The notes under the pieces are model-generated. The model worked only from the letters and a program-made list of their open reading frames with translations. It did not search any database and had not been told where the DNA came from. From Pseudoprevotella muciniphila (GTDB taxonomy: Bacteria; Bacteroidota; Bacteroidia; Bacteroidales; Bacteroidaceae): DNA of 64,000 nucleotides. The position numbers were made by a program, and so were the translations under genes. The DNA is taken from positions 124,001 through 188,000 of the forward strand of contig NZ_CP033459.1 in NCBI RefSeq assembly GCF_003265305.2, written 5' to 3'. Shown piece after piece: positions 53,174 through 61,456 of the stretch; within the stretch, counting starts at the first letter, position 1; each line of letters begins with the position of its first letter.

Positions 53174-55663
53174 ATGGCTGAAAAAAAATCTACAAAACGG
53201 AAACAGGTAAAGAATAAAAGCGTTGAGAAGTCTTTCTTTTCGGTTAAAACTCTTGAAACAGCCGGATTCATTTTAGGCCTCTTCCTTTCTGTGGCTGCTC
53301 TCTTTATCTTGCTGTCGCTGTTGTCGTTCTTTGCTACAGGAAATCTTGATCAAACCGCTCTTGAACAGCAATCCGCAGAAAATGTGCATAATCTCGGTGG
53401 AATGATAGGTGCTTCTACCGCTAACTACTTGATAAACCACTGTTTTGGTATTTTTTCTTTTATCATTCCCATCTTCATGATACAACTCGGACTCAAACTT
53501 ATGGGGGTTACGAAACGAAGAATCTTTCCGCAGTTTATACACGAAATGATGATAATGATTTGGGGTAGTGTGTTCTTCGCTACAATCCTGAGCAATGGCA
53601 GTTTCAGGTGGGGCGGGGGACATGGCGATTTTGTAAGCCAGTGGCTCATAAAGAGTCTCGGAAATTTCGGAGCGATAGCCCTGTTGCTGCTTATAGCAAT
53701 CTGCTACCTCATTTTTGTTTCGAAAAAAACCATCGAATACATACAGAAAGGATTTGAGAAAACTGCTACTGCCACAGAAAAAATTTCTTCAATGATTTCA
53801 AGCACTTCTGCAAAAAAAGATAATAACTCAGAAGAAGCAAACGGACAAAGTAATGGTAAACGAACTGTGAGTGTTGTACCTCCAATGGATCAAGCTACTT
53901 CCAGAACTTTATTTGAAGAAAAAGACGAAGAAGGCAATGAGCCCGACACAGAGGTTGTTATCAATATCGATAATAAAGAAAACGAAAACGCTACAGTAAT
54001 AAACATTCCTATTGAAACAATAGAACCTTCAAAACCGCAAAATAATGGTACAACACCAGAGTCAATGGAGATCTCTTCTGGTGGTGATGATGAAGAAGCA
54101 TCGGGTAAGACTGTTGAACAGATACTTGCAGAGCAGGGACCGTACGACCCGCGCAAGTCGCTCGAAAACTATAAGTTTCCGACACTCGACTTGCTGAAGA
54201 AGTATGGAAATGACAATACTGAAATTGACGAAGCCGAACAGAAAGCAAATGCCGACAGAATCATAGAGGTTCTTGGAAACTTTGATGTAAGAATTACAAA
54301 GATTACCGCAACAGTTGGTCCGACAGTAACTCTCTATGAAATAACACCGGCACCTGGAGTGAGAATCAGCAAAATCCGTAACCTCGAAAACGACATTGCA
54401 CTAAGTCTCAGTGCGCTCGGCATACGTATCATAGCACCCATACCTGGAAAAGGAACAATAGGTATTGAAGTGCCAAACAAGAACCGCAAAGTTGTTTCGA
54501 TGGAGAGTGTGCTCAATTCGCGCAAATTCGAGGAAACAAAATATGAACTGCCTGTTGCGATAGGAAAGACGATTACCAATGAAGTCTGTATATTCGACCT
54601 TGCTAAGATGCCACACTTGCTCGTAGCCGGTGCCACAGGACAAGGTAAATCTGTAGGGCTCAACGCGTTGATTTCATCTCTGCTTTATAAGAAGCACCCA
54701 GCGGAACTCAAATTCGTCATGATAGATCCTAAGAAGGTGGAGTTTAGCATGTACGCCTCGCTCGAAAAGTATTTCATGGCGATGCTGCCTGACCAAGACG
54801 ACCCTATCATATACGATGACGGAAACAAGGTGGTGAACACATTGCAGAGCCTTTGTCAACTCATGGACGCACGTTACGATTTGCTTAAAAAGGCAAAGTT
54901 GAGAACCATACAGGAATATAACGAGAAATTCAAAAAAAGACTGCTCAGTCCAAAGGAAGGGCATGAGTTTATGCCTTACATCGTGATTATTATCGACGAG
55001 TTCGGCGACCTCATAATGACTGCAGGCAAGCAAGTGGAGTTGCCCATTGCGCGTATAGCACAGAAAGCACGTGCCGTAGGCATGCACATGGTCATTGCCA
55101 CACAGCGACCGACTACAAATATCATTACAGGTACAATAAAGGCCAACTTCCCTGCACGCATGGCATTCAGGGTGGTGTCGCAAATCGACAGTAGGACTAT
55201 TATTGAGACCACAGGTGCCAATCAACTAATTGGTAAAGGTGATATGCTTATATTGAGCAGTTCAACTGGTGCAGAACCCCTGCGTGTGCAATGCGCTTTC
55301 ATCGACACACCCGAAGTGGAGCGCGTGTGCGAATTTATTGAGAACCAGAGTGGATACATCCCGCCATATCTTCTCCCAGAGCCAATCGTTGAAGGAGACA
55401 AAGGCGGTGAAGGCGTCCAAATGTTAGATCAACTCGACAGCATGTTCGATGAAGTGGCAAGAATGATTGTTGCAACACAACAAGGCTCAACTTCTAAAAT
55501 ACAACGTCATTTCAGCATAGGATATAACAGGGCCGGAAGGTTGATGGACCAGATGGAAAAAGCAGGTATAGTAAGCGAAGCGCGTGGAAGCAAACCCAGA
55601 GACGTGCTAATTTCCGACTTGGCACAACTCGAAGCAAAACTTGCCGAAGTGCACGGAAAATAA
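53174..55663 (+). CDS. ftsK: DNA translocase FtsK/SpoIIIE
   Basis: An 829-residue membrane-anchored DNA pump that clears chromosome ends from the division septum. A basic N-terminus is followed by about four transmembrane helices (for example TAGFILGLFLSVAALFILLSLL and NFGAIALLLLIAICYLIFV), a Glu/Asn/Ser linker, then the motor: DLAKMPHLLVAGATGQGKS with Walker A at 486-493, IIIDEFGDLIM as Walker B, and RPTTNIITG. The C-terminal winged-helix gamma domain (SIGYNRAGRLMDQMEKAGIV) reads orienting DNA motifs. I choose ATG 53174 (MAEKKSTKRK) over a 26-codon upstream extension. LolA-like and trxB genes follow. Confidence 0.95.
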   Translation: MAEKKSTKRKQVKNKSVEKSFFSVKTLETAGFILGLFLSVAALFILLSLLSFFATGNLDQTALEQQSAENVHNLGGMIGASTANYLINHCFGIFSFIIPIFMIQLGLKLMGVTKRRIFPQFIHEMMIMIWGSVFFATILSNGSFRWGGGHGDFVSQWLIKSLGNFGAIALLLLIAICYLIFVSKKTIEYIQKGFEKTATATEKISSMISSTSAKKDNNSEEANGQSNGKRTVSVVPPMDQATSRTLFEEKDEEGNEPDTEVVINIDNKENENATVINIPIETIEPSKPQNNGTTPESMEISSGGDDEEASGKTVEQILAEQGPYDPRKSLENYKFPTLDLLKKYGNDNTEIDEAEQKANADRIIEVLGNFDVRITKITATVGPTVTLYEITPAPGVRISKIRNLENDIALSLSALGIRIIAPIPGKGTIGIEVPNKNRKVVSMESVLNSRKFEETKYELPVAIGKTITNEVCIFDLAKMPHLLVAGATGQGKSVGLNALISSLLYKKHPAELKFVMIDPKKVEFSMYASLEKYFMAMLPDQDDPIIYDDGNKVVNTLQSLCQLMDARYDLLKKAKLRTIQEYNEKFKKRLLSPKEGHEFMPYIVIIIDEFGDLIMTAGKQVELPIARIAQKARAVGMHMVIATQRPTTNIITGTIKANFPARMAFRVVSQIDSRTIIETTGANQLIGKGDMLILSSSTGAEPLRVQCAFIDTPEVERVCEFIENQSGYIPPYLLPEPIVEGDKGGEGVQMLDQLDSMFDEVARMIVATQQGSTSKIQRHFSIGYNRAGRLMDQMEKAGIVSEARGSKPRDVLISDLAQLEAKLAEVHGK

Positions 55664-55710
55664 AGATTATTTGAATTATTTAACTTTTGAAATATATAAA
55701 CATTACTGAT

Positions 55711-56403
55711 ATGAAGAAAATTATTATCGCATTGACGGCTATCTGTCTTGTAACAGCCACAAATGTTTGTGCGCAACAATCACAACAACAGGCAGATGAT
55801 GAGAAGAAAGCAAGAGCCTTCCTTGATAAAGTGGCACAGAAGTACCAGAATGATTTAAGCGCAGATAAAGGCATTGAATTTACCTACGAGAGCAGTTATT
55901 TCCAAAACCGGCAACCGGCTGGAACTTATAAAGGAACCATTAAAATCAAAAACAAAAAGTTTTTTATCAATTTATGCGCACTGATGATATGGTATGATGG
56001 GAAAGTTTTTGTACAACGTACCGTAAGCAACAATCAACCAGCACAGGTTACTATAGACCCAAGCCCAAAGAAAAGTGAGTTGGATAAAAAAAATCCATAC
56101 GCTTTTTTGACGATGTATAAGAAAGGCTATAAATTGTCAATCGATGAGAATGTGTCCTATCAAGGAATGACATGTAAGGAAGTACACTTCGTATCGAAAC
56201 AATCTGCTGCAGAAATACAGGAAATGTACGCGGCATTCGATGCTAACTTAAATCCCGTGTCCATACGCTTGCGTCAAGGTAAATATAATTGGATAAGAAT
56301 TCGTGTCAGCAATTTTAAAGCAGGTACTTCTATTCCCGATAAGGTCTTCCACTATGATGAGATTGAAGGAAAGAATAAAGGAGACATAGTTACACGATAT
56401 TAG
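55711..56403 (+). CDS. LolA-like outer-membrane lipoprotein carrier
   Basis: A 230-residue periplasmic protein. The ATG at 55711 (MKKIIIALTAICLV) starts a signal peptide ending at VCAQ. The mature part is an open beta sheet like LolA: EFTYESSYFQNRQPAGTYKGTIKIKNKKFFI, LMIWYDGKVFVQ, ITIDPSPKKSELDKKNPYAFLTMYKKGYKL, VSIRLRQGKYNWIRIRVSNFKAG. LolA-type proteins carry lipoproteins from inner to outer membrane. It follows ftsK by 47 nt, an order I recall from many Bacteroidetes. Confidence 0.82.
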   Translation: MKKIIIALTAICLVTATNVCAQQSQQQADDEKKARAFLDKVAQKYQNDLSADKGIEFTYESSYFQNRQPAGTYKGTIKIKNKKFFINLCALMIWYDGKVFVQRTVSNNQPAQVTIDPSPKKSELDKKNPYAFLTMYKKGYKLSIDENVSYQGMTCKEVHFVSKQSAAEIQEMYAAFDANLNPVSIRLRQGKYNWIRIRVSNFKAGTSIPDKVFHYDEIEGKNKGDIVTRY

Positions 56404-56504
56404 CCTCATTCTCCAAACCTATTAGTTCTTAATCGCGAAACTCTGAATTTCAAATACTTTTCTCTTCTTCAGAGAATTCATACCTAAATAATAGAATTAC
56501 AAAT

Positions 56505-57440
56505 ATGATAAAATGCCTCATACTCGGTTCTGGTCCTGCAGGTTATACTGCTGCAATTTATGCAGGTAGGGCAGGGCTGACCCCTGTTGTTTACGAAGGG
56601 TTGCAACCCGGCGGACAACTCACAACTACCACCGAAATAGAAAATTTTCCGGGATATCCCGAAGGTGTGGATGCCAATGTCATGATGGCAGACCTTCGGA
56701 AACAAGCCGAAAGGTATGGAGCGGAAGTGCGATCGGGTATCGCTGTGAAAGTTAATCTCGATAAGGCACCCTACAAAGTGGAATTCGATGACGGAACGTC
56801 CGAAGAATGCCATACACTTATCATTGCTACCGGAGCAGTAGCAAAATATCTCGGACTTGCTGACGAAGAAAAATATCGTGGTGAAGGTGTCAGTGCCTGT
56901 GCCACATGCGACGGCTTCTTCTATCGAAATAAGCAGGTCGCTGTTGTAGGTGGTGGCGATACTGCATGTGAAGAAGCATCATACCTTGCCGGACTGGCAT
57001 CAAAAGTTTATATGATTGTCCGCAAACCGTTCCTTCGTGCTTCAAAAGCCATGCAGGAAAAGGTGTTCAACAATCCTAAAATAGAAGTGCTCTTCGAAAC
57101 TAATACAAAAGGACTCTTTGGAGAGAACGGAGTTGAAGGCGCACATCTTATTTACAAGAAAGGAAGCCCTGAAGAAAAAGAATTGGATATAGCCATCGAC
57201 GGCTTCTTCCTCGCAATAGGCCACAAACCCAACAGCGACCTCTTCAAGCCTTGGATAAAAACTGACGAGCAAGGGTATATCATTACTCAAGACGGTCGGC
57301 CCAACACTGACGTCCCGGGAGTGTTCGCTGCTGGGGACGTTGCAGACCCGCACTACCGTCAGGCCATCACAGCTGCAGCAAGCGGTTGCAAAGCTGCTCT
57401 CGAAGCTGAGAGATACCTCGCGGAGAAAGGTATTAAATAA
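56505..57440 (+). CDS. trxB: Thioredoxin reductase
   Basis: A 311-residue FAD/NADPH flavoenzyme that reduces thioredoxin. FAD-binding LILGSGPAGYTAAIYAGRAG near the N-terminus, the redox pair Cys132/Cys135 in ACATCDGFF, the NADPH-binding VVGGGDTACEEASYLA, and the C-terminal FAAGDVADPHYRQAITAAASG. Standard length. It is about 100 nt downstream of the LolA-like gene and ends at a terminator. Confidence 0.96.
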   Translation: MIKCLILGSGPAGYTAAIYAGRAGLTPVVYEGLQPGGQLTTTTEIENFPGYPEGVDANVMMADLRKQAERYGAEVRSGIAVKVNLDKAPYKVEFDDGTSEECHTLIIATGAVAKYLGLADEEKYRGEGVSACATCDGFFYRNKQVAVVGGGDTACEEASYLAGLASKVYMIVRKPFLRASKAMQEKVFNNPKIEVLFETNTKGLFGENGVEGAHLIYKKGSPEEKELDIAIDGFFLAIGHKPNSDLFKPWIKTDEQGYIITQDGRPNTDVPGVFAAGDVADPHYRQAITAAASGCKAALEAERYLAEKGIK

Positions 57441-57469
57441 GATAGTTCCCGAAGAGAATTAATACAGTT

Positions 57470-57510
57470 AAGGGGTGTTCTGTGATTTTTTATGGAACAC
57501 CCTTAATTTC
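57470..57510 (+). terminator. Terminator after trxB
   Basis: AAGGGGTGTTC (57470-57480) pairs with GAACACCCTT (57495-57504) with one bulged or mismatched G. Confidence 0.75.
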
Positions 57511-57525
57511 TATATACAAAAATCT

Positions 57526-57556
57526 TTTGCAATTTTGAAAATTTCCACTATTTTTG
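57526..57556 (+). promoter_or_regulatory. Promoter of udk
   Basis: TTTG at 57526-57529, 19-nt spacer, TATTTTTG at 57549-57556: exact consensus; leader about 19 nt. Confidence 0.76.
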
Positions 57557-57581
57557 TCATCGTAAATAATAGATCATAGTT

Positions 57582-58202
57582 ATGTTTATTATCGGAATTG
57601 CAGGTGGTACAGGGTCGGGTAAGACCACTGTAGTAAAAAAAATAGTAGAAGAAATTCCTGGTGCAAAGGTTTCTGTCATCCCACAAGATTCCTACTACAA
57701 AGCCGCAGAACCGGGAGTGCCGCTCGAAGTGCTGCAACAGAAAAACTTCGACCATCCTGATGCCTTCGACTGGGACTTACTCTTTCAGCAAGTGAATGAT
57801 CTGAGAAATGGAAAGTCGATAGAACAACCCACTTATTCTTTCCTAAAGTGCGACAGACTTCCTGAAACGATACGCGTGGAGCCTACGAACGTTATAATCG
57901 TCGAAGGAATCATGGCGCTCTATCGCAAAGAACTTCGTGATTTAATGGATCTGAAAATCTTCGTAGATGCAGACCCCGATGAGCGACTGATACGCGTCAT
58001 AGAGCGTGATGTCATAGAGCGTGGCAAGACTGCACGCGAAGTGATGTCAAAGTACAGACGTGTCCTCAAACCCATGCACCGCCAGTTCATAGAACCCACG
58101 AAGGAATATGCCGACCTCATCATTCCGCAAGGCGGAAACAATATCAAGGCTATCAACATCATGAGGGCATATATCAGAAAGAAGATGCACGAGGAAGAGT
58201 AG
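57582..58202 (+). CDS. udk: Uridine kinase
   Basis: A 206-residue cytosolic P-loop kinase that phosphorylates uridine and cytidine in pyrimidine salvage. Walker A GGTGSGKTTV at residues 8-17, IPQDSYYK, NFDHPDAFDWDLL which binds the nucleoside, and VIIVEGIMALY, followed by DADPDERLIRVIERDVIERG. Normal length. It has its own promoter after the trxB terminator. Confidence 0.96.
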   Translation: MFIIGIAGGTGSGKTTVVKKIVEEIPGAKVSVIPQDSYYKAAEPGVPLEVLQQKNFDHPDAFDWDLLFQQVNDLRNGKSIEQPTYSFLKCDRLPETIRVEPTNVIIVEGIMALYRKELRDLMDLKIFVDADPDERLIRVIERDVIERGKTAREVMSKYRRVLKPMHRQFIEPTKEYADLIIPQGGNNIKAINIMRAYIRKKMHEEE

Positions 58203-58285
58203 TTCAAGGTACAACAGTCCTTTAGTGGGGTGTGTAAGAATTCATGAAGTTACTCGGCTTTCGCGAGTGATTGTTTTTCAAGTTA

Positions 58286-58382
58286 TCAAGAATTTGAGAA
58301 TTTGAGACGTGTTGTTGAGCGTATGCGAAAATTTGAGAATATAGATATGTGCTCGCGTCTTGAATAATTCTTGAATTCTTGA
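58286..58382. repeat. Long imperfect inverted repeat between convergent genes
   Basis: The arms 58286-58309 (begins TCAAGAATTTGAG, ends GACG) and 58356-58382 (begins CGTCTTGAA, ends ATTCTTGA) can pair imperfectly. The AATTTGAG unit is repeated three times in the region. It probably ends transcription of udk and the TPR regulator, which converge here. Confidence 0.45.
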
Positions 58383-58405
58383 AAAAATATCAATCTGAAA
58401 TAACA

Positions 58406-60100
58406 TCAAGTTTCTTCTTCTTCTTCTTCTTCTTCTCTGAGAAAGTCGGGTAATGCTTTGCGTATGGAGTCGGACTTTCTATAGACACTTGATTTGCTAT
58501 AATCTGTAACAGCCATTATCTGTGGATTTGTCATACCTGCCTTGAGCAAATATGCTATACGGATTTTGTCTTCTGTAGGTTTCTTGATCCTTTCCAGCAC
58601 TGCATGCCTGAAGTCAGGATGGAGACCGTCAATGGCGGAAAAGAGCGATTGCCAATCTTCATCGTTTACTTTGTCTTTTCCCTCTGATGCAAGCAGGAAT
58701 TTCTCTATGATTTCTCCGCCGTTCTCTTTCAGTTTTTTTGTATAAGCCACCTGATACAGTGTCTCGTTCTGAATGGCTTTCTCCTTCAGCATCTCATCCT
58801 TTTCCTGAAGTTGTTGGCTCTGTTCTTCTATCAGGTCGGCTTTGTCCCTTATTTCAGTATTCTTGTTCTTTATGATTTCTTTCTGCCTGTTGATTTTCTT
58901 TAAAGAATTCAACCTGTACCACTGGAAAATGATAATAAAAATGGCAACTATGGAAATAAAGCCTAAAATGGCTATGATCAAGTTGCGCTTCGCGTTCTCT
59001 GCGGCTTGATATGCCTTGGTCTCCTGTTCCTTGTCCCTGTGATAGATGTATTCGTTTCGGGCATTTAATGAGATTTCACGTTTCATGAATCGCTTTGATT
59101 CTTCTGCTGATTCTATATAGGCTCTGGCATATTTTTTTATACTATCATTATTATCTTTTTCTAATGAAATCATTAGAAGTCCTATGCTTGCATCTTCTTT
59201 ATAAGAAGGATCTATTGGATTTTCGAATATATAAGACAAATTTATGTATGCCGAATCGAGTTTACCTGATTCTAAATAGAATACTCCCAAATTATGATGA
59301 AAAATCTCAGGTAATCTCTCTTTTGAAATGTTGAGTAATTTATTCTTGCAGAAAACAGCTTTTTCCTTTATGTTTTGTCTGAAATATGCCAAAGTCAATT
59401 CTGATAAAATATCAGAATGTTCTTCTTCAGAATGACTTTTAATTATTTCATTTAATGCAAAGTCTTGATATTTAATAGCATTAGCTGTATCATTCAATAA
59501 TATATAGCAAGTAGCAACATCCATTATTCTCGTAGGACAAAGAAGCCTGGAGTTATTTCTTGCAATTTCAAATTCTTTTTTTGCCACCTCTAATGCCGCA
59601 TTATAGTTATATTGAGCCTCATACAAACCTCTTAACTGTGAATAAGTATTTGCTAATAGAGTAGAATCTGGCGTATCGCATTGCAAGGACAAGTCTTCAG
59701 ACTGAAGAAAGAAACTCACGGCACTGGGACTGTCGTGCAGGTCGCGATACACACTGGCAAGATAATAAGCGGCTTCAGCCTTTTCATTACCATTCCCGTT
59801 CTCCTGAAAGTAGTCATAAACGCGCTTTGCCGCCTTGTCGTTCTCAGGAATAATATCTGATTTGTCCTGCAAACGTATCTTTAGCAAGTCGTATTTCATC
59901 TGCACATATTCAGACTCACCTTTCATGCGGTCTGAAAGGTGTTCTAACTTCTTGAGTGCTGTTTCCGGAACACTGTCTCCCTCACGCTTGATGGTCTCCA
60001 TATCACTCAGCAATGCATCGTTTCGGTTTCCGCACGACAATAAAAACAATGATGCGCTAAATGATATAATCAGGTATATGAATAGTCTGTATAGTTTCAT
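58406..60100 (-). CDS. Membrane-spanning TPR regulator with C-terminal helix-turn-helix
   Basis: A 564-residue protein. The signal peptide ends in LFLLSCGN, a lipobox. Residues about 90-330 are TPR-like helical pairs (KAEAAYYLASVYRDLHD, ANTYSQLRGLYEAQYNYNAA). A transmembrane helix lies near 372-394 (NLIIAILGFISIVAIFIII), then a coiled coil (about 400-450), then DKIRIAYLLKAGMTNPQIMA followed by VTDYSKSSVYRKSDSIRKAL, a helix-turn-helix. This fits a one-protein sensor: periplasmic TPR, cytoplasmic DNA binding. The C-terminus is eight Glu residues encoded by a GAA repeat. It is divergent from the protease operon at 60387, which it may control. Confidence 0.78.
   Translation of the reverse strand: MKLYRLFIYLIISFSASLFLLSCGNRNDALLSDMETIKREGDSVPETALKKLEHLSDRMKGESEYVQMKYDLLKIRLQDKSDIIPENDKAAKRVYDYFQENGNGNEKAEAAYYLASVYRDLHDSPSAVSFFLQSEDLSLQCDTPDSTLLANTYSQLRGLYEAQYNYNAALEVAKKEFEIARNNSRLLCPTRIMDVATCYILLNDTANAIKYQDFALNEIIKSHSEEEHSDILSELTLAYFRQNIKEKAVFCKNKLLNISKERLPEIFHHNLGVFYLESGKLDSAYINLSYIFENPIDPSYKEDASIGLLMISLEKDNNDSIKKYARAYIESAEESKRFMKREISLNARNEYIYHRDKEQETKAYQAAENAKRNLIIAILGFISIVAIFIIIFQWYRLNSLKKINRQKEIIKNKNTEIRDKADLIEEQSQQLQEKDEMLKEKAIQNETLYQVAYTKKLKENGGEIIEKFLLASEGKDKVNDEDWQSLFSAIDGLHPDFRHAVLERIKKPTEDKIRIAYLLKAGMTNPQIMAVTDYSKSSVYRKSDSIRKALPDFLREEEEEEEET
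58412..58435. repeat. (TTC)8 microsatellite
   Basis: Eight TTC units encode the eight C-terminal Glu residues of the TPR regulator. Changes in copy number would alter only the tail length. Confidence 0.9.
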
Positions 60101-60130
60101 CTGTAATCTTTCTTTGCTTTGAAAAAGCTA

Positions 60131-60161
60131 CAAAAATAAATATTTTATTTCTTTCTACAAA
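60131..60161 (-). promoter_or_regulatory. Promoter of the TPR regulator gene
   Basis: On the minus strand TTTG (60161-60158), 19-nt spacer, TATTTTTG (60138-60131): exact consensus, leader about 25 nt. Confidence 0.75.
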
Positions 60162-60304
60162 GCAATTTTCGTTTCAAGTTGTTTCACTTTTTATAAATAT
60201 TTTTAAATATTTTTCATCCGGTAGGTTATATATGTTTAATGTGTGGAATCAGGGGTATTTTGTAACCATCTGAATTTCAGTTTAATACAAAATAATTTTA
60301 AAAA

Positions 60305-60321
60305 GTGGAACAAGGTGGAAC
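60305..60321 (+). promoter_or_regulatory. Direct repeats upstream of the DUF3244/C10 protease operon
   Basis: GTGGAAC occurs at 60305-60311 and again at 60315-60321, exactly one helical turn apart, about 45-50 bp upstream of the expected transcription start. No consensus promoter is seen for this operon (best -7 candidate TAAAATTG at 60347-60354), which suits activator control. Confidence 0.45.
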
Positions 60322-60386
60322 GACTTTTTCTTGGAGATTTATCTTCTAAAATTGAAACTTTACAACGAATTAAACAAACTTAAATT

Positions 60387-60794
60387 ATGTATTTCAAAAA
60401 AATTATTTTATCTAAAGCGGTCATAGCTTTATCGTTGGGCTTTATGTCATTGGATGCTTATAGCCAAGTTAATGTGGATACTATTTCATTTAGTATTACA
60501 AATCCTATAGGTTATAGACCTCACAAACCAAAAAAAGCACCGGCTCATTATGTACTGCCAACTGTCTGTTATTATTCTGATGAAGCCAAACTTTCGTTTG
60601 ATTCCGATGTAGCTGTGAGCATTGTTTATTCTGTCTTTGACCAAGACAACCAGGAATGTCTCGAAGGCGTTGCCAATGTGCAGCAAGATAATCCGTTCTT
60701 TGTTTCAGTATCAACTCTTCCGCAGGGAGATTATACTATAACAATACAGATAGGGCGTGCCCGGTTTGAAGGAGGTTTGTATATCGAAGAGTAG
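60387..60794 (+). CDS. DUF3244 family exported protein
   Basis: A 135-residue protein with a signal peptide ending near DAYSQ. The mature part is a single Ig-like beta sandwich: PTVCYYSDEAKLSFDSDVAVSIVYSVFDQ, then VSTLPQGDYTITIQIGRARFEGGLYIEE, the form of DUF3244 proteins of Bacteroidales. Function unknown. It is the first gene of the plus-strand set leading to the C10 protease, 82 nt before the next start, and divergent from the TPR regulator. Confidence 0.8.
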   Translation: MYFKKIILSKAVIALSLGFMSLDAYSQVNVDTISFSITNPIGYRPHKPKKAPAHYVLPTVCYYSDEAKLSFDSDVAVSIVYSVFDQDNQECLEGVANVQQDNPFFVSVSTLPQGDYTITIQIGRARFEGGLYIEE

Positions 60795-60876
60795 GTCATG
60801 ATAATTCTGAAACTCTCAAATTCTTGATATAAAAAACCTGTTAAATTGGTTAAGATAACAAATAAAGACTTTAGAT

Positions 60877-61395
60877 TTGAACGCAAAGCACTTTATAACA
60901 TATCCGGTTCTCTTCCTTGCTTCTGCAATGCTGTTAACATATTGCAAGAATGGACAGAGTGAAGATGTCGTGCCGCTGACATGGACTTCCGGCAGTCATC
61001 ATCTCATCATGAAGAACAAATATACTCATGAAGTGTATATAGATGCAGCCGCAGATACCTTGCAGTTCAACTATGTGGATGAATGTTATCATCTGTGTCC
61101 CTTTATCAAGCGCTTAGAGGAGCAAGACGGTTCTTTTGAATACACGCCATGTAAGAAAACCGTTCACAAAGCGCAGCGAAAATCGGCTGATTACATTATT
61201 GAAACGCACGAACAGCATATATCAAGACCTACGATAAAAGCAGATTTGAAGGACGGCACATTGACCATCTTTGTTCCAGAGAACGCAAGCGTCGCGCAAA
61301 GGAAAACCGTTTTGACCTTGGACGATGCTAAATATGGCATAGGCTGTCCCTCTCTGGGATATATAGTCATATATCAGGCAGGAAAACTGAAATAA
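60877..61395 (+). CDS. Small exported protein, candidate protease inhibitor (copy 1)
   Basis: A 172-residue exported protein with a signal peptide (VLFLASAMLLTYC); Tyr before Cys makes the lipobox weak. It is a clear relative of the protein at 62844: both share WTSG-H, M--KY-H-V-IDA-ADTLQFN, THEQHI-RP--K--LKD and PSLG-I---QAG. It starts at TTG 60877, since no ATG lies after the stop at 60856. Its place next to a C10 protease resembles the protease-inhibitor pairs of Bacteroides (Bfp/Bfi, Btp/Bti), but I cannot show homology to those inhibitors. Confidence 0.7.
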   Translation: MNAKHFITYPVLFLASAMLLTYCKNGQSEDVVPLTWTSGSHHLIMKNKYTHEVYIDAAADTLQFNYVDECYHLCPFIKRLEEQDGSFEYTPCKKTVHKAQRKSADYIIETHEQHISRPTIKADLKDGTLTIFVPENASVAQRKTVLTLDDAKYGIGCPSLGYIVIYQAGKLK

Positions 61396-61456
61396 CAGAG
61401 TAAACAAATTTATAAAAATTTTATATTCAAACACCAAATCTTATAAAACAAATTTT

